Assembly: GCF_011386835.1 (NCBI RefSeq)
Contig: NC_088791.1
Coordinates: forward strand, 7,006,998 to 7,070,997
Direction: 5' to 3'
Length of the DNA: 64,000 nucleotides
Source: Chrysemys picta bellii
Lineage: Eukaryota > Chordata > Testudines > Emydidae
The position numbers were made by a program, and so were the translations under genes. Shown here piece by piece: positions 32,827-44,303 of the stretch. Under the pieces are notes generated by a model. The model had not been told where the DNA came from. It made no database searches and saw nothing but the letters and a program-made list of their open reading frames with translations. Numbering within the stretch: position 1 is the first letter of the stretch; each line of letters starts with the position of its first letter.

Positions 32827-33041
32827 CCGGGCCGGCACCAGCACAGGAAGCAGGTGCTTGGGGCGACCAATGGAAAAGGGCGGCACATCCGGGTCTTCGG
32901 CGGCAGTTCGGCTGCGGCTCCCTCAGTCCCTCTCGGAGGGAAGGACCGGCTGCCAAATTGCTGTCAAAGGATGAAGCGGACGCGGCTTTTTTTTTTTCTT
33001 CTTCGCCGCTTGGGGCGGCACAAAAGCTGGAGCTGGCCCTG
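32827..33041. mobile_element. GC-rich hAT-type MITE, 215 bp, perfect 8-bp TSD
   Basis: GCGGTGCT lies at 32819-32826 and 33042-33049. The left end is CCGGGCCGGCACCAGC; the right end reversed is CAGGGCCAGCTCCAGC. It contains 'TCTTCGGCGGCAGTTCGGCT', the same motif as in the elements at 18600 and 29443, and a T run near 32988. Confidence 0.9.
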
Positions 33042-33049
33042 GCGGTGCT

Positions 33050-34365
33050 ATAGAAATTGCACGGCATTTGGTACCGATAGCCCCTTTGCTGCAATACCCC
33101 CTCCCCCAGACATTGTGGAGGGCAGATGAGAGCCGGAAAAGCCATGGGGAAAGGCAGCTGAGATCCACGGGCAGTGCATAGACACTGCGCTGATGGGCCC
33201 TAGAAACAGATGATTCCCACCTCCAGGGAGTCACCTCTGTCCCCTGGGCAGGAAAAGAGTAGGAGGGGAGGGACCGCCTTTGAAAAAGCACGTCCCCTGG
33301 CCCTCCCTGCCCTGCCGAGTGGATGGGAATGGCTGGGAGCAGCCCGCCTGATCCCCGCATGCTCTGTGGCGCCCCTCGGAGAAGCCGTGTAGCTGACGGA
33401 GGAGCAAGCACCTTCCACTCCCGCTCGGGCCTCTGAACCAGGGCCAGTCCCCCTGCTCTCGGAGCACCAGGTCTGCTCCAGTCTGGGACTGGCAATGGTG
33501 CTAGGGAGGGAAGCGGGGAAGGCCTCCAGCCCCCCACGGGTGAGGAGACATCGGCCAGCAGCGGGGGGGAAATGCAGACTCTACCCTGTAATAGAGTGTA
33601 GCAGGGGCCTCTGGACCTGGGGCCTGCCTGAGACACAATGCCCATAGGAATCTCTGCTGGGAGAAGGCGCCCTCCAGCCACCAGCAAACCCAGCCACCCG
33701 CCCCTCCAGAGCCTGGCACTGCGTCCTGAGCCAGCGCAGCGCCCTTCTGTGGGGACGCCTTGCTGCGCCACGAACACCGGGGACTCGCTACGGGGCAGGT
33801 CATCCCCGTGGCAAGCTGCGCTGTCCCAGGCGGGACCCCCCGCTCCCGCCCCGAGAGAGGCAGGAACAGGATGAGTCATAGACACAGCTCCAGCACTTGC
33901 TCATCTTCTCCTTCCCCTTCCTGGGGGAGAAATGAGTCACCGATCTGCTGCAGAGCCTGGAAACTTTCCGGAGAAAGCTGCAACCCCCAGACATGCCAAC
34001 CGTCCCTTGGCTACCCAGGGGGAAGCTCAGAACTAGGGTCCTGAGCTCGGGGGAAACATCTGGCCCCGGATGCAGGAGCTGAGTTATTTGGAATATTCTA
34101 CCCAGCTTTGGGATCTCAGGCAGCGGGCATGGGGAAGGAGCCAGGCACTGGGTGCACCTCCAAGCACAGTTTGGGGGAGGCTCACACACCAGGAGCAAAG
34201 GTGGGAAACTAGGCAGGTCTCTAAGGAGCTTTGAGAGACGCAGTCTGTGGGAAAGGGACACCTTAGCCTCCATGTGGAGCACAATAAAAGAAGGCAGATC
34301 ACACGGAGCGGGGTCTCGGCCCGGACAGATTGGGCGGACGGGCTAGAACAGTGCTTTGCTCGTCT
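33050..34365. other. GC-rich intergenic DNA with chance long frames
   Basis: A minus-strand frame of 320 codons runs through 32923-33885. It crosses the MITE at 32827-33041, has no recognisable domain and shows no splice or promoter context. I read this stretch as non-coding. Confidence 0.6.
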
Positions 34366-34369
34366 CGAG

Positions 34370-34570
34370 GCCCCTCCTCAAAGGATCTGAAAGCACTCCG
34401 GCAAGTTGGGAGATGTAAAACCATCCCCTATTTTACAGGTGGGGAAACTGAGGCGCGGAGCAGGGAAGCAACTTGTGCCAGGTCCCCCAACAGGCCGGTG
34501 GCAGAGCCTGAAATGGAACCCAGGAGCCCAGGCTCCCAACCCCCTGCTCTAACTACTAGACACACATTCC
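34370..34570 (-). repeat. MIR/CORE-SINE
   Basis: 'CTATTTTACAGGTGGGGAAA' 'ctgaggcgcggag', 'caacttgtgccaggtccccc', 'gaaatggaacccaggagcccagg', 'ctctaactactaga': MIR in reverse order. Confidence 0.8.
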
Positions 34571-35149
34571 TCTCCCAGAGCCAGCCCGAAAACCCTGCTA
34601 TGTTGGCTCCCAGCTCACTGCTCTACATACCAGACCCTCCGTGTCCCAAGCAGTAAATATTGGGTGGTGCTGGTGTCATTCTAGTTACAGCCACCGTGAC
34701 TCTCTGCTGGGAGTGCCCCACAGGAAATCCTTTGAGCAGCAATCTTACTAGCAGTAAGGTACGGCAGCAAAAGCTGCTCCACATAACCTCATGTTTATCT
34801 CGCTGGGGCCCTTAGGCATCTCACAAGCGAAGGGCTTGAGCGTTAGGAGTGTTCAGCACCACGCAGAATCTCGGCCTGGTTGGATTTTGACCTATTTATT
34901 TAGGTACTTACATCGCCGCAATCACGGCAGTAGCCGAACACCCTTGAAATGCAGCCACTTCTGGGGCGGAGTGCTGTCGCCAGTGCAGAACACAAGCGTT
35001 GGGGGAAGGAAGGAGAATTTGAGCCAAGAACAGTGGAGCAAATCCCTTAGAAAGAGAAGCCCAGGGATCCTTACCATTCTTACAGAGTGGACATGGCTGT
35101 GTTTTTAAAGCCTCATGTAACAAATACATTAAACTGAATGGAAGCCAGT

Positions 35150-35265
35150 CTATCTCCGTAGCAATGAGGGAGCCTTTCTAGGGATCAAACCTATGATTTA
35201 AAGGCCCGTGGTGGCTTCAGATGCAACACTCAATCCCCTGAGCTACTCCTCCTTGGAGTGGGATA
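35150..35265 (-). repeat. tRNA-derived SINE head fragment (possible)
   Basis: Read on the minus strand, 'GGAGTAGCTCAGGGGATTGA' resembles a Pol III box A, and 'AGGTTTGATCCC', about 45 bp later, resembles box B. The flanks do not form an acceptor stem, so I do not call a functional tRNA. Confidence 0.35.
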
Positions 35266-35384
35266 TAGGAGAATGGCTTCTCCAGCTGGCCCGGTTCTGA
35301 GTGTCCGCTTTGGCCTAAAAAGCCCTTTCCCTTCTCTCTGGCCTAGTTCTCCCTGTCAGATAGCTGAGGGTGCCCCAGCACTTG

Positions 35385-35585
35385 GCAAACATTCACCACA
35401 TTTCAAAACTCCCCTGGGAGCTAGAGCGGTATCATTACCCCTCCTTTACGGATGGGGAAACCGAGGCAGGGAGCGGTGAAGTTTCTTACCCAAGGTTACA
35501 CAGTGAGTCAGTGGAAGAGCTGGGAGTGGATCACAGGAGTCCTGACAGCCACTCACCTGCTCTAATCACTAGACCATACTTCCTA
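35385..35585 (-). repeat. MIR/CORE-SINE
   Basis: 'TTACGGATGGGGAAACCGAG' 'gcagggagcggtgaagtttcttacccaaggttacacagtgagtc', 'ctgacagcc', 'ctctaatcactagacca'. Confidence 0.8.
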
Positions 35586-36349
35586 CCATGCAGGCTGTTT
35601 GTTCCATACTGTTTTGTCTCCTCCGGGAGCTCACTCTAACCCACCGATGGGTCCATCCCACAAAGTTTGGATTGGGACCAGCTTTGGCTCCAAAGCCCAA
35701 GGAGGTTTGAAGCCAGGGGTTTGGTTACAGCCAGTTTCCTGTCTAAGCGCCTGTATTTCCTGTATTTCTCCTTGTCCCAGCACCAGGTAACTTTCACAGT
35801 GTCAGACCCAAATGAGTCACCAACCGGGCTGGAAACTCCACCCAGTTGGCACAGGCTGCAAAGCAGGCCAGGCAGGCATGTCACATCCTGCCATGTGGCT
35901 GGGCTGGGGACATGCGGAGAGGATGAGGGAGGTTCTGTTGGCTCTGGTGATGGGGATGTTACCTGCCCCATATTCCCTGGTGGGCACAGGCAGGAGAGTT
36001 TGAGTGGAAAAGCTGTTAGGGTCTTCAGTCCTTGACACTGGTCTTTTCCTCTTTGAAACCCCACTCCTGGCCTGAAAGGGCAGCACGAGTCAAGGTCCCT
36101 CTGAGAAGATTATTCGTGCTGCATTGCCAACTAGTTGGGTCAAATCACTGCTATCTGCATTTCACTCAGCCTGGCACCGACAGAACTGGGCCAGGGGGGA
36201 AGCCCAGGACTAGACTAGCAGGGGGGATGCGGGTCAGGATTGAGGGGCATCAGCAGAGCTGCGTGTGGGGAAAGCCCAGCACCGGAATAACTGGGGAGCA
36301 GGGAGGGGGGCTGTGGGTTGGGATTGAGAGACATCAAGAGAGATATGGG

Positions 36350-36475
36350 GGAAGCTCAGTTTCTCTCTCTGTAATATGGGAATCATAATACTGATGTACC
36401 TGCTGGGGGTTGTGGGATTCATTGAATTGGCCCCTGGCCTCGAAGTGCTTTGGGATCCTTGGGCAGAAGGTGCTA
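36350..36475 (+). repeat. MIR/CORE-SINE 3' half
   Basis: 'CTCAGTTTCTCTCTCTGTAA' 'tatgggaatcataatactgatgtacctgctgggggttgtggg', then 'cgaagtgctttgggatcc': sense-strand MIR 3' half. Confidence 0.7.
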
Positions 36476-37288
36476 GAGGGAGGCAAGGCTGATTTCGGGA
36501 AAACGCACAACCCTCGCCTCCCTGTACCACCTGGCTTCTCCTTCCAGTCCTCCCAGGTTCAGCACTGCCCAGCTGGTGAGATCTGCCAGGGCCCCTGCCG
36601 GAGGGCGAAGATCCTCTCCTCTAACCGTGTCGCTATTCCGGGCCGGTGTGCACCAGGAACTGGAGTATTGTTAAGCCGCTGCTACAATTGCATGTGTGTG
36701 TGTGCGAGAGAGACCGCTACCTGCACACGTGTGCGAGGGGAGTGGCTCCTAGTGATCGGAGCACTAGCTCACTCTCCCTCTGGTGGCTGCACGCTGTGGT
36801 CTGACAGTAGCGCCTAGTGGCCCACGCCTGTGGGTGAGCAGTAGGGGAATCCAGATCCTTCCACTGCTCCGGGTTCCAGCCCAGGGCCCTGGGGCTGCAG
36901 TTCAGATGTGTCTCCAGGGGCAATGGTTTCCCTCAGCCTGCTCCCCAGGTCACTTCCTACCACACACACCCTTGCCTCTCCAGAGGCCCAGAGAGGGTCT
37001 GGCTGCTCTACACCATCTCTCCCCAGCTCCCGCTTGGGGTCTGCTCCGGGCAGTGAGGGACTCCTGCTGGGTCTCTGCAGGAGCTACCTGCACAGCTCTG
37101 CTCCCTGGCACTGCCCACCCTGACCGAGCTGTGCCTTGCCCTTTCCAGCTCCCCCTCCACTGCCAGCAGGCCGGGCAGGGCCTCCGGAGCCCAGAGCTGC
37201 TCCATAACTCTCTGTTCCCCAGCATGGGGCTGGGACACCCCATCACATGCCAACATATGCGGGGGTGTGAGAGAGAGAAAGACCCACG
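36476..37288. other. Intergenic GC-rich DNA, nothing firmly recognised
   Basis: Chance frames occur on both strands; none matches a known domain. A short GT/GA run ('gtgtgtgtgtgcgagagaga') lies near 36693. Confidence 0.5.
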
Positions 37289-37296
37289 CCTACATG

Positions 37297-37829
37297 CAGA
37301 GCCGTCCCTTGGGTATGGTGAATCAGGGCCGCTCCGGGTCCCGTGCTTTGGGGGGCCCCGTGCTTCAATGGGCCTGTGTCATGTGGGGGGCACTAGGCCG
37401 GCCCAAGGGTGTGGGGTTAGGGGTTCAGGGGGCCATGCCGGCCCAGGGGGTTAGCAGGGAGCCTGGCACCAGTAGCAGGGGTCTGGCCTGCACTCACTGG
37501 TGGGACGCACGCGTTGTATTTCGTTTTCTTGCTCGCCCGCCGCTGCACCATCTGCCAGCATCCTAGCGCCGCCAGAACATGCCAGCGCCAGGCTGACCCC
37601 ATTCATTGCCCCTCCGCCCCGAACCCCTCCCTTTTCCGGGACCCCCCAGCACAGGGGGCCCCCTTGCCCCTAGCACAGATGCCACTCTGTGACTCTCCAT
37701 CGTCCCTTGCCCCCCAGCACTGGTGTCCCCTCCCCATACCAGATTTCACCTGTATAAAAAATGTTAAGGGGGGCCCATACAGGCTGATTTGTCCTGGGCC
37801 CTGCACACACACACCCCAGGATGGCCCTG
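37297..37829. mobile_element. hAT-type non-autonomous element, 533 bp, perfect 8-bp TSD
   Basis: CCTACATG lies at 37289-37296 and 37830-37837. The ends CAGAGCCGTCCCTTGGG and, reversed, CAGGGCCATCCTGGGG are inverted repeats. The interior is GC-rich, with no transposase. Confidence 0.9.
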
Positions 37830-37839
37830 CCTACATGAG

Positions 37840-38080
37840 TGTGGGGGAGTGAGAGAGAGAGACCACTGCGCCATGTGTGTGAAACCACCACCGACATACG
37901 TGTGTGTCTGAGAGAGAGAACGTGCACCACCAACATACGTGTGTGTGTGTGTGAGAGCAATCACCACCGACATACGTGTGTGTCTGAGAGAGAACGTGCA
38001 CTACCGACATATGTGTGTGTGAGAGCAATCACCACTGACATACGTTTGTGTCTGAGAGACAGAACGTGCACCACCAACAT

Positions 38081-38124
<44 letters not shown>

Positions 38125-38690
38125 AAGAGCAATCACCACCAACATACGTGTGTGTGTGTGAGAGCAATCACCACCGACATACATCTGTGCAAGAGAAAGA
38201 ACACCGCTCACATATGCGTGTGTGAGACCACAAGTGACATACATATGTGCATGTGAGAGAAAGAGCGAGCACCACCGATATACGTGTGAGTGTGAGAGAT
38301 AACCGCCGACAGACATGAAAGAGAGAGAGACCACCGCTGACAGGCACGTGAGAGAGAGAGACCACCGCCAACAGGCGTGAGAGAGAGAGAGAGAGAGAGA
38401 TCACCGCCGACAGGCGTGAGAGAGAGAGAGAGACCACCGCCGACAGACATGAAAGAGAGAGAGATCACTGCCGACAGGCGTGAGAGAGAGAGAGAGATCA
38501 CCGCCGACAGGCGTGAGAGAGAGAGAGAGACCACCGCCGACAGGCGTGAGAGAGAGAGAGAGACCACCGCCGACAGGCGTGAGAGAGAGAGAGAGAGACC
38601 ACCCCTGACAGGCGTGAGAGAGAGAGAGAGAGATCACTGCCGACAGGCGTGTGAGGGAGACAGACCACCCCCGACAGGCGTGGGTGGGGG
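37840..38690. repeat. GA/GT-rich compound minisatellite
   Basis: The left half (to about 38290) alternates 'ACATACGTGTGTGT' phrases with '(GA)n' and 'CAATCACCACCGA'. The right half settles into a tight unit of roughly 30-32 bp, 'GACCACCGCCGACAGGCGTG' plus '(AG)n', about ten copies between 38320 and 38660. It starts next to the TSD of the element at 37297. Frames of 119 to 177 codons here are repeat artefacts. Confidence 0.9.
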
Positions 38691-39560
38691 TGTGCTTGCT
38701 GTGTGGGAGTGGGTCTGGGTGGTGGTCACCTATATATGTACGTTTGTGTGCGTGTCAGACCGCAGCCTATGTACACATACCAAGTGTCCACACCCTTCTA
38801 ATGGGGAGCAGCGCGTGGCAGCGCTGCCTGTAATTACCCTAGCGCTAGGCCCCGATATTAAGCTGTCACCAGGGGAGGGGTATATGGGGCCTTGTGTCAG
38901 CTTGTGCTGACAAAATCAGCCCCAGCTCTCGCCCACGTGGACACCTGTCTGGGCTCCCCCTCCCCGCCCTTCGCCGTCCCAGCCACGCGTGAAACAAAAG
39001 CCAGGCAATTGCTGCGGATGCGCCCAGTTCCCTCTACTGCCAGACTGCCCGGCTCTCGCTATTAACCCCTTCCCAGTGCTGCCTGACGGCCCCCTCCAGG
39101 GCAGGGGGGAGTTGTGCCCCTAGGCTGACTGGGCAGCCCCTGGGCTCTCAACAGTGCTGCTGGCCTGAGGCTGCCCTTGTTCCCTCACCACCTGCAATGA
39201 TGCCCTGGCTCTAGCGCCAGGCCGCAGCCCTGAACCTGAGGGACCCTCTGCAGGGCTGGATCCTGAATACACTGTAGTGTGGGAGGGCAGATGGGCCAAG
39301 AAGAGGTGGATTTGGAGGGGAGCTGGCATCTGCAGCGGTGGCACCAGTACAACTCCGGCCCAGCTGGCCCCCCCGAATTCCACGGCCCAGGGGTGTGTGG
39401 ACCTGCTGTGCCAGCTGACCCCAATCTCTACCCCACCATGCAGTACAGAAGGGGGCAGAGTGCACTCTCGCCCCCAGACAGGCCAGTGTGCTGGGAGGGC
39501 AAATAGACGGCAGGTTTCGCACCTGCTCCATCTGCGGGAGCCACTCAGGATTTTGTTGAC
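38691..39560. other. Intergenic DNA, nothing firmly recognised
   Basis: GC-rich unique-looking DNA between two tandem arrays. No gene signal. Confidence 0.5.
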
Positions 39561-39569
39561 AATGCCACG

Positions 39570-39930
39570 GCCAGTCCACAGATCCACCCCACAGCCACAG
39601 TGCAGGCCTTCCCCACAGCACTGCCCTGTGGCCACCTCGCAGCCTGCCCTGTGGCTCCACCCCATGGCCACCGCACAAACCTGCCCCACAGCTGACATTC
39701 AGATCAGACCCATGGCCCCACACTGTGGCCACCTCACAGCCCTGCCCCATGGCCGCACTGCCTGGCCACCTCACAGTCCTGCCCCATGGCCTCACCCCAA
39801 TGCCACTGCACAGACCTGCCCCATGGCCGCCATGCAGACCTATCCCATGGCCCCGCCCTGTGGCCACCTCACAGACCTGCCCCATGGCTATCTCACAGTC
39901 CAGCCCCACGGCCCCGCCCCATAGTCTCTG
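39570..39930. repeat. 'CCCCATGGCC' minisatellite
   Basis: Variants of 'CACAGACCTGCCCCATGGCC' recur with spacing of roughly 30-36 bp, changing to 'ccctgtggccacctcacag'. The array is open in several frames on both strands (up to 299 codons on the minus strand), which I attribute to the repeat. Confidence 0.85.
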
Positions 39931-40149
39931 CACAACCCCACACCACAGACAGCGCAGACTTGTTCTGCACCCTCTCACCCAGGCCAGGGCTACCACAACC
40001 TGCTTCAGGAGGCCAGGGTTACCCCCAACTCTTTTCAAGCAGTGCCCCTGGCCCCCCCTTTCTGCCCCTCTCTGGCATCCATCAGCCAACCCTCTCCACG
40101 CACTGCACAATCAGGGAGTGGAACCTCCCAGCCCTCAGGAGTCAGTCCA

Positions 40150-40325
40150 GATCATCCTGCTCCTTTTGCAGAGGGGAAAACGGAGGCACGGGGAGCCGGA
40201 GGGTCTCCCCCAGGGCCACGGGGCTGCAGCCGAGCTTCCACGGGAGCCCAAACGCGGCCGAGAAGGGCAGGATGCAGCAAAAGGCCAACATGTGCTGGGG
40301 TCTGAATTTGGGTTTACATTGTCGT
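40150..40325 (-). repeat. MIR/CORE-SINE, degraded
   Basis: 'TTTTGCAGAGGGGAAAACGG' 'aggcacggggagccggagggtctcccccagggccacgggg' and a following 'gggtctgaatttgggtt' resemble MIR in reverse orientation. Confidence 0.5.
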
Positions 40326-40879
40326 GCCTTGGGGAGCTATTGATGGGGCCAAAATAAGGAGCGATCTCCTTTTGCTGGGAGATCTGGGCTCTGCTGGCCC
40401 CAAACTCCAGTGAGAATCAGGACCTCAGGCGACCTCTTGCTTAGTCCATTCAGTCTCTGATCTGGTCCCCACTAGGGATGCCACAGCCTGTTGTCCTGGA
40501 GCACGTTGAGAGGGGCTGATCTTACCAGGACTTGCTACGGTGGGTAAATCAACTGAGGCGCAGTCAGCACTGGGCCTGGCTGAGCTCCATGACTCAGCAG
40601 CGACGGGGAAACAGGCCCCGATTGTCTGATGATAACTACCCCTGGGACAAGACAGGCCGCCCAAACAGCCCCACACAACGCGGTTGGCTGAACACTGTGG
40701 CCTGGGATAGAGGCACAGGTGGATGTCAAAGGGACAGACCCTTCTCTGTACTCTTACCAGCTCTGCGACGCTAAGCACTCACTGCTGGCAAGGGAGACCT
40801 GTGCGACACTTTCAGGTGATGCAGGAAAGTCGGGGGTGCTCTCCCTGGAAATGGGTAATGAAGTTGGACTGATCCTTTC

Positions 40880-41090
40880 CTCTAAACATCTCAAAGCACT
40901 GGCTGAGCACTCATTAATTCTCACACGCCCACCTGGGGAGCTAGGTCAGTGTTCTCCCCATTTTACAGATGGGGAAACCGAGGCACTAGAATTAAGTGAC
41001 TTGGGCAGGGTCACAAAGGGAGTCAGGGGCACAGCTGGGAATAGAACTGAGGAGTCCTGGCTCCCAGTACAAGGCATTGTTGCGGCTCCG
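40880..41090 (-). repeat. MIR/CORE-SINE
   Basis: 'catctcaaagcactggctgagcac', 'CCATTTTACAGATGGGGAAA' 'ccgaggcac', 'taagtgacttgggcagggtcacaaaggg', 'gggaatagaactgaggagtcctgg'. Confidence 0.85.
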
Positions 41091-41140
41091 AAGAGGAAAG
41101 GGGCTAAGGGTCCTTTAGGCGGATGCTGTACGAATTATGT

Positions 41141-41425
41141 GTATTATGGTCGCACCTACAGGTCCCAACCAAAATCAGGATCCCAGTGTGCAAGGTGCTG
41201 TACAAACACTGAGAAAGAGACATCCCTCTCCTGACGAGTTCACAGTCGAAATAGACAAAAAAGGGAGCACTTAAAAGCCCATTTTATAGATGGGGAAGTG
41301 AGGCACAGAGATGATGTGAGTTGCCCTAGGTCATACAGGGAGTCTTTGGCATGGCCAGAAAATGAATCCCAATCTCTTGAGTCTTGGGCCAGGCTCTTAA
41401 TCACAAGATGATCCTTCTTCTCCAG
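41141..41425 (-). repeat. CORE-SINE, near full length
   Basis: 'GTGCAAGGTGCTGTACAAAC' 'actgagaaagagacatccctctcctgacgagttcacagtc', then 'cattttatagatggggaagtgaggcacagagatgatgtgagttgcc' and 'aatcacaagatgatcc'. The layout matches the element at 27474. Confidence 0.8.
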
Positions 41426-41699
41426 GAACATGCTTCAGTGATGTTTCAGTTAGATTCTGGAGATTGTGGCACATGGCAAAAGGCAGGGAAACATCGTTAC
41501 ACTAACCCCCCAGATGAGCTTTTACGTGCTTCATAAACGTCTTATTATAGGCAGAGCAGATAACGACCCCTTTAGTTAAGGTTACCTGACACTTTCCATT
41601 CTAAGACCCCAGTTGCTTATTACGTTGCCAAACTTACCCTGTTCTAGCCGAAATTTCCCAAGCCAGGTGTCTCCCTCAGACTGAATGCTTTCAGAAAAT

Positions 41700-42374
41700 T
41701 TCAGCTGAAATGGTTCTGCGATGTAGCTGGGGCCAGGGAGGTGCATTTTGTCATCACCATGAAAATCTGCCCAAATGTGACCTCGTTTTTGTGAGCCGCA
41801 GAAAATCTCCGTTGCCGTTCAGCAGCGTTCGCCAAAGATTCCATCTGCGTAGAGTGTGCTCCAGCCCAGGGCTGCAGCAGCTGAGAAGGACTTTCCCAGC
41901 AATTGTTGCTCCTGGGGGCTGTTGGACCCCTGACCAGAGAGCTGGGAGATGGTCTCTCAATGCTCCCCTTGCCAGTACCCAGGCAGCATGGAGGAGATTG
42001 AAGAAGTGGCTTGACTTGAATGCAGAGGGGCAAGAAATGGGGGGAAGAGGGAAGAGATAGAAGGTGGGGGGAGCAGGGATGGGGGAGAGGAGCAAGGGCC
42101 AGAGCTAGGGAGAGTAGGAGCAGAGAGGGAGATGGGGACAATGGCAGGGGCTGGGAGAGATGGCGGGAGCAGGAGGGAGACGTAGGCAGGAGTCAGTCTG
42201 GGGGAATGAGCAGAAGTTGCGGGGACAGGTCAGAAGGGTTTAACCGCTAGAGAACATTTCTGTGCAGAACTTGAACTCTTTATTCATGAGCCTCCACATT
42301 CCTCTGCTCTAGTAAATAGATGTGAAACCCACTGGCAAAGTGTGTATCACCATTGCCCTTTAGTGGCAGGGCCA
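41700..42374. other. Intergenic DNA with a GA-rich stretch
   Basis: The plus strand from about 42020 to 42215 is purine-rich ('gggagaggagcaagggccagagc'), giving chance frames. No gene is recognised. Confidence 0.55.
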
Positions 42375-44303
42375 CATGGAAGATAACAACCTTCTACTGC
42401 TACCAGCTCCCTTGTGTTGACTAATATACAGTGGGCTACCGTATATATGGCCATTGCGGAGAAAAAAAATGAATTCTTTGCATTGGTCTTCACAGCTGAG
42501 GAGGTGAGGGAGATTCCCAAACCTGAGCCATTCTTTTTAGGGGACAAATCTGAGGAACTGTCCCAGATTGAGGGGTCATTAGAGGAGGTTTTGGAACAAA
42601 TGGATAAACTAAACACTAATTGATAAATTAAACAAGAAGAAGTCACCAGGACCAGATGGGATTCACCCAAGAGTTCTGAAGGAACTCAAATGTGAAATTG
42701 CAGAATTACTAACTGTAGTTTGTAACCTATCATTTAAATCAGCTTCTGTACCAAATGACTGGAGGATAGCTAATGTGATGCCAATTTTTAAAATGGGCTC
42801 CAGAGCTGATCCCGGCACTTACAGGCCGGGAAGCCTGACTTCAGTACTGGGCAAACTGGTTGAAACTATAGTAAAGAACAAAATTGTCAGACACATAGAT
42901 GAATGTAATTTGTTGGGGAAGAGTCAACATGTTTTTTTGTAAAAGGAAATCATGCCTCACCAATCTACTAGAATTCTTTGAGGGGGTCAACAAGCATGTG
43001 GACAAGGGGGATCCAGTGGATATAGTGTACTTAGATTTTCAGAAAGCCTTTGACAAAGTCCCTCACCAAAGGCTCTTACGCAAGTAAGCAGTCATGGGAT
43101 AAGAGGGAAGGTTCTCTCGTGGATTGGTAACTGGTTAAAAGATAGGAAAGAAAGGGTAGGAATAAATAGTCAGTTTTAAGAATGGACAGAAATAAATAGT
43201 GGTGTCCCTCAGGGGTCTGTACCGGGACCAGTCCTATTCAACATATTCATAAATGATCTGGAAAAAGGGGTAAACGGCGAGGTGGTAAAATTTACAGATG
43301 ATACAAAGCTACTCAAGATAGTTAAATCCCAGGCAGACTGTGAAGAGCTACAAGAGGATCTCTCAACACCAGGTGACTGGGCAACAAAAAGACAGATGAA
43401 ATTCAATGTTGATAAATGCAAAGTAATGCACATTGGAAAACATAATCCCGACTATACATATAAAATGATGGGGTCTAAGTTAGCTGTTACCACTCAAGAA
43501 AGAGATCTTGGAGTCATTGTGGAGAGTTCTCTGCACACATCCACTCAATGTGCAGTGGTTGTCAAAACAGCAAATAGAATATTGGGAATAATCAAGAAAG
43601 AAATAGATAATAAGACAGAAAATATCATATTGCCTCTATATAAATCCATGGTATGCCCACATCTTGAATACTACGTGCAGATCTGATCGCCCCATCTCGA
43701 AAATGATATATTGGAATTGGAAAAGGTTCAGAAAAGGGTAACAAAAATGATCAGGGGTCTGGAACGGCTGCCGTATGAGGAGAGATTAATAAGACTGGGA
43801 CTTTTCAGCCTGGAAAAGAGACGACTAAGGGGGGATATGATTGAGGTCTATAAATCATGACTGGTGTAGAGAAAGTAAATAAGGAAGTGTTATTTACCCC
43901 TTCTCATAACACAAGAACTAGGGGTAACAAAATGAAATTAGTAGGCAGCAGGTTTAAAAAAAACAAAAGGAAGTATTTCTTCACACAACGCACAGTCAAG
44001 CTGTGGAACTCCTTGCCAGAGGATGTTGTGAAGGCCAAGACTATAACAGGGTTCAAAAAAGAACTAGATAAATTCATGGAGGATAGGTCCATCAATGGCT
44101 ATTAGCCAGGATGGGCAGGGATGGTGTCCCTAGCCTCTGTTTGCCAGAAGCTGGGAGTGGGCGATAGGGGATGGATCACTTGATGATTATCTGATCTGTT
44201 CACTCCCTCTGGGGCACCGGCATTGGCCACTGTCAGAAGACAGGATGCTGGGCTAGATGGACCTTTGATCTGACCCAGTATGGCCATTCTTATGTTCTTA
44301 TGT
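42375..44303 (+). mobile_element. CR1 LINE, best preserved copy (reverse transcriptase to 3' end)
   Basis: The RT fingers begin near 42640 (KKSPGPDGIHPRVLKELK). 'VIVYLDFQKAFDKVPHQRL'-type motif A lies at about 43020-43080; it reads IVYLDFQKAFDKVPHQRLL here. 'GVPQGSV' and the catalytic FTDDTK are at about 43200-43310, then the thumb region to about 43680. The 3' part runs through 'GTCAAGCTGTGGAACTCCTT' to the tail 'TTCTTATGTTCTTATGT' at 44303. Stops (for example after NTN near 42621 and after LRK near 43085) and frame changes disable it. The endonuclease part is missing or lost at the left. Confidence 0.9.

Noticed and set aside
32923..33885. Minus-strand open frame of 320 codons
   Set aside because: It runs through a MITE (32827-33041) and GC-rich DNA, has low-complexity Pro/Gly/Ser-rich sequence, no known domain, and no splice or promoter context.
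38320..38660. CRISPR-like regular array of about 30-bp units
   Set aside because: Units are contiguous with (AG)n linkers and there are no unique spacers. The sequence is vertebrate, so it is a minisatellite.
39211..40110. Minus-strand open frame of 299 codons and plus-strand frames of about 200
   Set aside because: They coincide with the 'CCCCATGGCC' minisatellite; stops are avoided on both strands because the unit lacks them.
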